Shown one piece after another: positions 1-4,969 of a stretch of DNA of 12,725 nucleotides. Position 1 is the stretch's first letter. Each line of letters opens with the position of its first letter. Made by a program: the position numbers and the translations under genes. This DNA comes from CAYINU01 sp964364855. GTDB taxonomy: Bacteria; Margulisbacteria; Marinamargulisbacteria; CAYINU01. The stretch is from positions 1-12,725 of the forward strand of contig CAYINU010000061.1 in assembly GCA_964364855.1 (NCBI GenBank), given 5' to 3'. The notes beneath the pieces were generated by a model. That model saw only the letters and a program-made list of their open reading frames with translations. It was not told the DNA's origin and searched no databases.

Positions 1-398
1 GACTCTGTCGACCCGGGAAAAACCGTACTGCGTACCACAACCGTAACATGAGTGGCAGCTTGCGCAATCAGGCGGCCGATCTGGTGGCACACGGCTTTGA
101 CCGCACCCAAATCGATATCGCCCCTGGCCGTATTGGGCGTGCCCACACAAATAAAAATCAAATCCGCGTCTTGCGCAGCATCAGCCTGCGCATCAGCACG
201 AAATAAGCCGGTGCCAGAAGCCCCGACTTTGGCGATCAGTTCGGGGATGCCGGGCTCGACAATGGGTGAGATGCCGGACCCAATCGCCGCTACTTTCTGG
301 GGATTCGGGTCAATCCCCACAACGGGAAACCCTTTGTCGGCAAGCAATGCGCCCATCACCGTTCCCACATACCCCAGCCCGAAAATCGCAACTTTCAT
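1..398 (-). CDS. AlgD-like nucleotide-sugar (GDP-mannose/UDP-glucose) 6-dehydrogenase, N-terminal part
   Basis: This is the first ~132 residues of an NAD-dependent sugar-nucleotide dehydrogenase; the gene continues past position 1. It opens with a Rossmann motif (IFGLGYVGTVMGALLADKG, residues 5-23) and an acidic strand end (VVGIDPNPQKV). SPIVEPG, FICVGTP, GDIDLG and VVVRSTVFPG follow in the order seen in AlgD-type GDP-mannose dehydrogenases, a better fit than generic UDP-glucose dehydrogenase. Family members oxidise the C6 alcohol of the sugar nucleotide to a uronic acid in two steps, supplying exopolysaccharide synthesis in the cytoplasm. The catalytic Cys and Lys region lies outside the window, so substrate is not settled. 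The ATG is in an ATGA overlap with the upstream YkgJ-type gene, implying translational coupling. Confidence 0.85.
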   Translation of the reverse strand, partial: MKVAIFGLGYVGTVMGALLADKGFPVVGIDPNPQKVAAIGSGISPIVEPGIPELIAKVGASGTGLFRADAQADAAQDADLIFICVGTPNTARGDIDLGAVKAVCHQIGRLIAQAATHVTVVVRSTVFPGSTE

Positions 399-799
399 TC
401 GCCACACACGTCGTGCACGGCTTTCTTTAGCCCAGGACACGAGGTCATTTCTTCGCGCAGGGCATGGTCATCCTTCCAAATATCCGGCCAATCCGGATAG
501 GTGCGGCAGGCATGGGGCCGGGCCTCGTACACATCACATTTATTTTCCCCGTTTAAAAAACACCCCACCCGAAATCGGGGTGTGGAGACCACTTCCCATC
601 CCTCGTCGCGCTTCACGTACATGCGGCGAAAGGCAGGTACATCCTCGCCCAAAATCTGGGCCATGGCCGCAACGTCCGGGGGATCGACATAGACATAGCC
701 GGGCCTACGACAACAGTTGCCACTATTTTGACATTGGAATTTCGCCAAAATGGCTTCCCGCTGCATAACCAAGCTCATACGTTCAAGATAGCAAGTCAC
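395..799 (-). CDS. YkgJ-family cysteine-cluster (putative zinc/iron-chelating) protein
   Basis: A 134-aa cytoplasmic protein with the cysteine pattern of the YkgJ/UPF0153 family. FQCQNSGNCCRRPGYV (residues 21-36) is followed by C80, C88 and YEARPHACRTYPDWP (91-105), then C121 and C132. In the usual form the first cluster reads CxxCGxCC; here the second Cys is Ser26 (CQNSGNCC), a variant that may alter metal binding. The family is thought to bind zinc or an Fe-S cluster, but its role is unknown. The longest frame starts with GTG at 799; ATG at 778 (residue 8) or residue 12 are alternatives, and none has a clear Shine-Dalgarno. Its stop overlaps the ATG of the AlgD-like gene by 4 nt, so the two are probably one operon, divergent from smpB. 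Confidence 0.85.
   Translation of the reverse strand: MTCYLERMSLVMQREAILAKFQCQNSGNCCRRPGYVYVDPPDVAAMAQILGEDVPAFRRMYVKRDEGWEVVSTPRFRVGCFLNGENKCDVYEARPHACRTYPDWPDIWKDDHALREEMTSCPGLKKAVHDVCGE
555..583 (-). terminator. Terminator-like hairpin with T6 tract inside the YkgJ-type gene
   Basis: On the minus (sense) strand, ACACCCC pairs with GGGGTGT (positions 583-577 with 566-560) around a 10-nt loop, directly followed by six T residues (560-555). It lies in the codons for TPRFRVGCFL, so it is also constrained by protein sequence. It has the geometry of an intrinsic terminator and could reduce read-through to the AlgD-like gene. It may equally be chance in a G/C-rich coding stretch. Confidence 0.4.
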
Positions 800-832
800 G
801 CAGGTTGACTCAACGGGCGAGTTGCGCCACGG

Positions 833-860
833 TTGGCAACAACAGGTTTGCGTGTAGTAT
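833..860 (+). promoter_or_regulatory. Candidate sigma-70 promoter for smpB
   Basis: TTGGCA (833-838) and TAGTAT (855-860) are separated by 16 nt, 5/6 and 4/6 matches to the consensus hexamers. The element lies between the divergent YkgJ-type gene and smpB and would give an approximately 85-nt leader. The assignment rests on hexamers only. Confidence 0.4.
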
Positions 861-954
861 TAATCCCCACTCATATCAACCATTTTCAAATGAATTTGGA
901 TTGTAGATCCCTCCATTTTCAATTCCCACCCTATTTGCCACAATGAGGGATATG

Positions 955-1398
955 ATGCAGTTCGCCCAAAATCGCCGTGCCCGACATGATTATGAAATCC
1001 TCGAGACGTTTGAGGCCGGATTGGTTTTGGTCGGCACAGAAGTAAAGTCCGTACGCCAAGGCAAAGCCAGTCTGGCCGAAAGTTATGCACGGGTCAAAAA
1101 CAATGAAATATGGCTGGTCAACTGCCACATTCATCCGTACGAGCAGGGCAACCGATTCAACGTCGACCCCAGACGCGATCGCAAATGCTTGTTACATAAA
1201 AAAGAAATCCAACGGCTCATCGGCAAAGTGGAAGAAAAGGGCATGACGCTGATCCCCCTGGCCCTTTATCTGAAGAACCGGGCCATCAAATTGTCCTTGG
1301 GCCTGGGCAAAGCCAAAAAGCACTACGACAAGCGCCGTGACATCAAGGAAAAAGACGTCAAACGGCAAATCGCCCAGGCCGTTAAAACGCGGCCTTAA
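955..1398 (+). CDS. smpB: SsrA-binding protein SmpB
   Basis: SmpB binds the tRNA-like domain of tmRNA and delivers it to stalled ribosomes for trans-translation. The sequence shows the family hallmarks: AQNRRARHDYEILETFEAGLV near the N-terminus, GTEVKSVRQGKASLAESYARV, the loop HPYEQGNRFNVDPRRDRKLL-like segment, and the basic C-terminal tail GKAKKHYDKRRDIKEKD that reaches into the decoding centre. Length (147-151 aa) is typical. Three in-frame ATGs occur at 943, 952 and 955. GAGGGA at 945-950 is placed as a Shine-Dalgarno only for 955 (4-nt spacer), so I use 955; 943 is the longest frame. The tmRNA gene ssrA, often nearby, is not visible here. The stop is followed within 6 nt by the first direct repeat, and no intrinsic terminator is apparent. 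Confidence 0.96.
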   Translation: MQFAQNRRARHDYEILETFEAGLVLVGTEVKSVRQGKASLAESYARVKNNEIWLVNCHIHPYEQGNRFNVDPRRDRKCLLHKKEIQRLIGKVEEKGMTLIPLALYLKNRAIKLSLGLGKAKKHYDKRRDIKEKDVKRQIAQAVKTRP

Positions 1399-1403
1399 GC
1401 GCC

Positions 1404-1543
1404 GTCTTTCACGCGGCATTCCCGGTAAATTTTGAAAAACGTCTTTCACGCGGCATTCCCGGTAAATTTTTCAAAATGTCTTTCAGACGGCATTCCCGGT
1501 AATTTAAATCTATATTGATTTCAAACGCATTTCCCGGTAGATT
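1404..1543 (+). repeat. Four-copy direct repeat array, period 37-39 bp
   Basis: Copies begin at 1404, 1441, 1478 and 1517. Copies 1 and 2 are identical over 30 nt, containing GCGGCATTCCCGGTAAATTT, with 7-nt variable linkers (GAAAAAC, TCAAAAT). Copy 3 has two substitutions and a one-base deletion. Copy 4 is more diverged (CGCATTTCCCGGTAGATT). The shared core is CATT(T)CCCGGTA. The array fills the whole gap between smpB and the GHKL ATPase gene, and copy 4 overlaps that gene's promoter. Operator sites or remnants of tandem duplication are both possible. Linkers of 7 nt rule out a CRISPR array. Confidence 0.9.
1515..1543 (+). promoter_or_regulatory. Candidate promoter of the GHKL/DUF4325 cassette, apparently leaderless
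   Basis: TTGATT (1515-1520) and TAGATT (1538-1543) have the ideal 17-nt spacing. The A of the ATG at 1550 lies 7 nt downstream of the -10 hexamer, where transcription would be expected to start, so the message may have no 5' leader. No Shine-Dalgarno precedes the ATG, which fits. The promoter lies in the fourth repeat copy. Confidence 0.5.
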
Positions 1544-1549
1544 ATAGGC

Positions 1550-2512
1550 ATGAAAGTTCATATCCCAAACAGCGCATTTCTGGGCAATATTGATTCCTTT
1601 TTGGATTTATTTCAGGCAACCGATCCATCAAAATTAGAGATTTCAGCCAACAAGAAATGGTTTTCTATCCATCCCGTGGTACTGACCATGATCGTGTCAT
1701 TGGGCCTTTCTATTCCCCGGGGAAATATCCATTGCGAAAAACTGGAATCAAAATCCAAACATTATTTGCATCGGATGGGGCTTCTTAAATGGTTAGGCCT
1801 TGAAGAGACCGTTACCATCAATGAACACGACCCCTCCGGCCGATTTATCCCCCTAACTCAAATTCGCAATTCCAAAAATCTGGTTGATTTTATTAGGGAT
1901 ATGATCCCTTTATTACATCTGCCCGAGGCACAAGCCAGTCCGATCAAATATGTGGTAAGCGAGTTGGTTCGAAACGTCCTAGAGCATGCCGACTCTCCTC
2001 ACGGTGCCATTGTTTGTGCGCAATATTATAAAAAGAGCAACAGTATCCGTTTTGGGATTTCAGATGCCGGTGTCGGACTTCGGCGTACAATCTGCCAATC
2101 TCACCGTGCTGCAACGGATTTGGAAGCCATTAGGCTGGCTTTAACCCCCGGCGTGACAGGCACAACCAGCCGCGAAGGGGGAACGGATTACAATGCCGGC
2201 GCAGGCTTATTTTTTATCAAATCCATTGCCAAGGTCAATCGTAATTTTTTCATGATCTATAGTGGGAATACCATGTACAAACTATTAAAACGCCCCGAAC
2301 ACACCATCATCCGCCTGTTTGCAGATCCTTTCGAAGACAAGCATTCCAAAAGAACAGACTTGCCGTATTGGCAAGGAACCGTCATCGGCGTTGATATTTC
2401 ATTGGACAATACACTGGAATTTTCATCCCTGCTGGATCTCATTCGAAACACCTATGTTAAAAGTGTCAGAGAACGTAAACGGCAACGGTACAAAAAACCG
2501 AGGTTTATTTAA
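1550..2512 (+). CDS. STAS-like/GHKL (HATPase_c) ATP-binding protein
   Basis: A 320-aa soluble protein with no signal peptide or membrane segment. Residues ~1-85 look like a STAS-type fold (SIHPVVLTMIVSLGLSIP, then YLHRMGLLKWLGL). Residues ~130-285 form a GHKL ATPase: N-box SELVRNVLEHA (137-147; E138, N142), G1 box DAGVGL (172-177), an ATP-lid segment TPGVTGTTSREGGT, and G2 box NAGAGLFFIKSIAK (215-228). GTVIGVDI (276-283) is the closing strand, and the tail ERKRQRYKKPR is strongly basic. No dimerisation/phosphoacceptor His domain or receiver is present, so it resembles RsbW/SpoIIAB-like anti-sigma kinases rather than a sensor kinase. The DUF4325 gene starts 1 nt after its stop. G+C is well below that of smpB and queC, suggesting transfer. 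Substrate and role are unknown. Confidence 0.8.
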   Translation: MKVHIPNSAFLGNIDSFLDLFQATDPSKLEISANKKWFSIHPVVLTMIVSLGLSIPRGNIHCEKLESKSKHYLHRMGLLKWLGLEETVTINEHDPSGRFIPLTQIRNSKNLVDFIRDMIPLLHLPEAQASPIKYVVSELVRNVLEHADSPHGAIVCAQYYKKSNSIRFGISDAGVGLRRTICQSHRAATDLEAIRLALTPGVTGTTSREGGTDYNAGAGLFFIKSIAKVNRNFFMIYSGNTMYKLLKRPEHTIIRLFADPFEDKHSKRTDLPYWQGTVIGVDISLDNTLEFSSLLDLIRNTYVKSVRERKRQRYKKPRFI

Positions 2513-2513
2513 C

Positions 2514-2804
2514 ATGCATATTTGTTTAAAGGACTATGTGGGAAGCTTTGCGGAAAATAAAGATATTGCCAAGGAACTCCGCCTTGGACAAATTATCCCA
2601 GCTTTGGACAAAGGGGAAACCGTTACTCTTGATTTTGAAGGGATAGACGGTGCAACGCAGTCTTTCGTTCATTCACTCATTAGCGATTTATTCAGAAAAT
2701 ATACCCACACTGTCTTGGACAATGTTCTTTTTAAAAATTGCAACAAGACCATTCAAAAAATCGTTACCATCGTGTCCGACTACATGCAGGAAACTCAGGC
2801 ATAG
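2514..2804 (+). CDS. DUF4325 STAS-like domain protein, partner of the GHKL ATPase
   Basis: A 96-aa protein; the frame is open further upstream, but the start is set at ATG 2514, one base after the ATPase stop codon, with GAGG at 2500-2503 as a weak ribosome site. The core VTLDFEGIDGATQSFVHSLI (residues 37-56) followed by SDLFRKY and a second half NVLFKNCNKTIQKIV fits DUF4325, a small STAS-like fold. By analogy with SpoIIAA/RsbV-type STAS proteins it probably binds the adjacent ATPase, perhaps as phosphorylation target or antagonist; that is inference. The canonical STAS phospho-serine context is not obvious, though Ser50 in TQSF is a candidate. Its last 10 nt overlap the 3' end of queC on the other strand. 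Confidence 0.75.
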   Translation: MHICLKDYVGSFAENKDIAKELRLGQIIPALDKGETVTLDFEGIDGATQSFVHSLISDLFRKYTHTVLDNVLFKNCNKTIQKIVTIVSDYMQETQA

Positions 2805-3496
2805 GCCAGCGGATCGGTGATTCCGGATTCGCGAAAGCCGTTCAGGCGCAACACACAGGCCGGGCAGGTGCCACATGCGGGTCGCGTGCCGACATAACAC
2901 GTGTGGGTGTGGGCGTACCAGTCTAAATGACCGGTGTCTTTCATCAGCAGCACCGTTTGGGCCTTGGTGAGATGCATGAGCGGCGTTACGATCTCCAAGG
3001 CCGGCTCATCCAGCGCCAGGCGCACCGTTTGCTGCACGGACTGTACAAAATCCTCCCGGCAATCCGGATAGCCGGAATAGTCGGTTTGACAGACACCGGT
3101 ATAAATCTTACCTACACCCCACTGACGGACCATCACCGCCGCCACAGATAGGAAAAACAAATTCCGCCCGGGCACAAACGTCGAGGGCAATTCGCCTGGC
3201 ATGGCCAAAATGTCTTGCGAGGCATCCGTCAGAGCATTTGGCGCCAGCTGGGCAATAAAGCGCATATCGATCATTCGGATGGGAATCCCGGCCATGGTAG
3301 CCAATTCGCGTGCACAGTCCAGTTCCACCCGGTGGCGCTGACCGTAGTCAAAGGCCAACGCATAGATCGGTCCGACTTCATCTCGCAAGGCCACCGCCAG
3401 ACACGTCGCACTGTCTTGTCCACCAGATAGAAGTACGACTGCGCCGGATAGGTCCGTCATGCGAGAAAGAATATCAGCAAAGGTTTTCAATGCCAT
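2795..3496 (-). CDS. queC: 7-cyano-7-deazaguanine synthase QueC
   Basis: QueC converts 7-carboxy-7-deazaguanine to preQ0 using ATP and ammonia, in the queuosine tRNA-modification pathway. The PP-loop ATP-binding motif is LLSGGQDSATCL (residues ~22-33). AFDYGQRHRVEL, STFVPGRNLFFLS, GVCQTDYSGYPDCR and the C-terminal zinc site CYVGTRPACGTCPACVLR (four Cys) are all QueC signatures, and all look intact. The longest frame (233 aa) starts at 3496; Met13 (MTDLSGAVVLLSGG) matches usual family N-termini better, and neither has a strong ribosome site. It is convergent with, and overlaps by 10 nt, the DUF4325 gene, leaving no room for a terminator between them. No queD or queE is in the window. Confidence 0.96.
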   Translation of the reverse strand: MALKTFADILSRMTDLSGAVVLLSGGQDSATCLAVALRDEVGPIYALAFDYGQRHRVELDCARELATMAGIPIRMIDMRFIAQLAPNALTDASQDILAMPGELPSTFVPGRNLFFLSVAAVMVRQWGVGKIYTGVCQTDYSGYPDCREDFVQSVQQTVRLALDEPALEIVTPLMHLTKAQTVLLMKDTGHLDWYAHTHTCYVGTRPACGTCPACVLRLNGFRESGITDPLAYA

Positions 3497-3595
3497 CTAT
3501 TTTTTTAGTAGCTGGGGCAGGAAGCATCAAGAACTTTATATTTCCTGCGGGTGCCAGTAAACTTGCAAAATCCATAATAAGAGGAATTTCTCAAA

Positions 3596-4130
3596 ATGAT
3601 ACCCCCAGAGTTGCAAATTATACGATCAAAAATCTATAGCCTTCGTGGTAAACGTGTCATGCTGGATAGAACAGGTAAAGCGTAATTTTAGCCGTTTTCC
3701 CAATGAGTATATGTTTCAACTCACTGAAAGTGAGGTTAATGTCATGGTCTCGCAAAATGCGATACCTTCTAAACAATACTTAGGTGGTTCCCTACCTTAT
3801 GTTTTCACTGAACATGGAACCCTTATGCTTGCATCCATTTTAAATAGCACCATTGCGATTGAAGTAAACCGAAAAATTATTGAAGCTTTTATTGAATTGC
3901 GCAATCAAATTTCATCAACACCAGAGTACACCTTATTGAATGAACGTGTCCGCCGAATAGAAGCTGAGATTGAAGTTTTGAAAACCAACCAAAAAGTCGA
4001 AAGCGTATTGGTTGAAGGGAAGGTGGGTAAATTAAGTCGAGAGACACTTCGAATGACCCAGGTTTTAGACGAATTTCAGGACAATTATTTGATTATTAAA
4101 CGACCGGACGAAGGGAAGTTTGGTGGATAG
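3596..4130 (+). pseudogene. ORF6N-domain phage-type gene with internal deletion and frameshift
   Basis: ORF6N (KilA-N-like) proteins are phage-derived, presumed DNA-binding regulators. The true N-terminus is in a frame that starts at ATG 3596 after GAGG at 3581-3584. It reads MIPPELQIIRSKIYSLRGK and then RVMLDR, the classic ORF6N opening, but stops at 3683-3685. The domain resumes in another frame as EQVKRNFSRFPNEYMFQLT from about 3669 and runs to 4130, including PYVFTEHGTLMLASILNS, IEAFIELRNQ and a coiled-coil-like segment ERVRRIEAEIEVLKTN. Between VMLDR and QVKRN the expected DLAELYGVET-type block (about 15 residues) is absent. So a deletion removed that block and shifted frame. The GTG at 3645 that opens the downstream frame is an out-of-frame artefact. 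Low G+C and lack of function suggest a decaying mobile remnant. Confidence 0.8.
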
Positions 4131-4145
4131 CCTTTCATCAGAGAA

Positions 4146-4204
4146 TCCAAATCTCCAATATGCGCATTTCTAGCGAGGGGAGTGGCGAAAGCCACAACCC
4201 CGAA
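4146..4204 (+). repeat. Palindromic element copy A (left arm plus central hairpin)
   Basis: The left arm (4147-4170, CCAAATCTCCAATATGCGC and following) is about 85% identical to that of copy B. The centre is GGGG (4177-4180), then the perfect stem GTGGC-GAAA-GCCAC (4182-4195), then CCCC (4198-4201). The GAAA is a GNRA tetraloop on the plus strand. The matching right arm is missing, so the copy seems truncated; its left arm could instead pair with the right arm of copy B. Confidence 0.75.
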
Positions 4205-4218
4205 CCCATGTCTGGTGT

Positions 4219-4306
4219 CCAAATCGCCAAGATTCGTATTTCTCGCGTAGGGGATAGTAGCGGAAGCTACAGACCCGAAGCGAAAATGCGAATATTGACG
4301 ATTTGG
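4219..4306 (+). repeat. Palindromic element copy B, 88-bp imperfect inverted repeat touching tRNA-fMet
   Basis: CCAAATCG (4219-4226) is the exact inverse of CGATTTGG (4299-4306). Inside it CAA/TTG, ATTCG/CGAAT, ATTT/AAAT and TCGC/GCGA pair with only two mismatches, one G-T and one bulge. The centre is GTAGC-GGAA-GCTAC, again with a GNRA loop on the plus strand. Its last three bases are the complement of the tRNA CCA. No T-tract follows on the tRNA strand, so it is not a standard terminator. REP/MITE-like element or structured RNA are the options. Confidence 0.8.
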
Positions 4307-4378
4307 TAGCGGGGGCAGGACTCGAACCTGCGACCTTCGGGTTATGAGCCCGACAAGCTACCACTGCTCCACCCCGCG
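4304..4378 (-). tRNA. Initiator tRNA-fMet (anticodon CAT), CCA encoded
   Basis: The minus strand folds into a complete 75-nt cloverleaf: acceptor CGCGGGG/CCCCGCT, D stem GAGC/GCTT, anticodon stem TCGGG/CCCGA with loop CTCATAA (anticodon complement at 4344-4346), T arm GCAGG-TTCGAGT-CCTGC, then A73 and an encoded CCA. Initiator hallmarks are present: no Watson-Crick pair at 1-72 (C-U here), A11-U24 in the D stem, and three consecutive G-C pairs in the anticodon stem. Its 5' end is 4 nt from the stop codon of the amidotransferase gene, so it is probably processed from the 3' end of that operon's transcript. Confidence 0.95.
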
Positions 4379-4382
4379 ATAA

Positions 4383-4964
4383 TTAACTCACTATACCAGT
4401 TTTTAGAAAGTTGTCCAAGATGGTTATCCCCCCTTCCGTCAGCACCGATTCGGGGTGAAACTGGACCCCGTAAAGGGGTAGTGACCGATGTTGCAAGGCC
4501 ATCACTACACCATCGGCGGTATGAGCGGTGACAAGCAGCTCTGCCGGAATGGCATCTGGGTCTACCACTAGCGAATGGTAGCGCGTCGCCGAAAATGGGG
4601 AAGGCAAACCGTTGAAAAGTCCCATGCCGTCATGAAAGATAGCCGACGTTTTCCCATGCATCAGCGTGGGCGCAGAGATAATACGTCCCCCAAAACCCTC
4701 GCCGATGACCTGGTGGCCCAAACATACCCCCAGCACCGGGACATGGCCGCCCAGCGTCCGAACAGCCTCTGCCGACACCCCAGCATCTGACGGCCGACCC
4801 GGCCCCGGAGACAACACAAGATGAGAGGGATTCAGCTGCCAGATGTCCGCCACCGTAACCGCATCATTGCGAAAAACCTGAACCTCCGCACCCAAGCGCA
4901 GCAAATCGTGGGCCAAGTTATAGGTAAAGGAGTCGTAATTATCGATGACCACAACCCGCGGCAT
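4383..4964 (-). CDS. pabA: Anthranilate/aminodeoxychorismate synthase glutamine amidotransferase subunit (TrpG/PabA)
   Basis: A 193-aa class I glutamine amidotransferase that hydrolyses glutamine and channels ammonia to a chorismate-using partner (TrpE for tryptophan or PabB for folate). IDNYDSFTYNL at the N-terminus, LSPGPGRPSDAG, the nucleophile elbow GVCLGHQ (Cys81) and VQFHPESVLTE (His170, Glu172) complete the catalytic triad. Length is normal. Sequence alone does not separate TrpG from PabA, and many bacteria use one protein for both; neither trpE nor pabB is adjacent, which leans to a PabA or dual role. It starts 5 nt after the stop of the GGDEF/HD-GYP gene and ends 4 nt before tRNA-fMet, so it is embedded in a larger unit. 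Confidence 0.9.
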   Translation of the reverse strand: MPRVVVIDNYDSFTYNLAHDLLRLGAEVQVFRNDAVTVADIWQLNPSHLVLSPGPGRPSDAGVSAEAVRTLGGHVPVLGVCLGHQVIGEGFGGRIISAPTLMHGKTSAIFHDGMGLFNGLPSPFSATRYHSLVVDPDAIPAELLVTAHTADGVVMALQHRSLPLYGVQFHPESVLTEGGITILDNFLKTGIVS

Positions 4965-4969
4965 AGCAC

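Noticed and set aside
52..768. Long plus-strand open frame of 238 codons
   Set aside because: It is antisense to the AlgD-like and YkgJ-type genes, both of which have clear family motifs; its translation is P/R-rich and matches nothing recognisable.
1404..1543. CRISPR array
   Set aside because: The repeats are CRISPR-sized but the spacers are only 7 nt, and no cas gene is present.
3645..3690. GTG 3645 as the start of the ORF6N protein
   Set aside because: The first residues from this start are an out-of-frame reading of the ORF6N N-terminus, which is encoded from ATG 3596.
4170..4364. Minus-strand open frame reading HNPKVAGSSPAPATK
   Set aside because: It is the translation of the tRNA-fMet gene and the adjacent palindromes, a well-known spurious ORF type.
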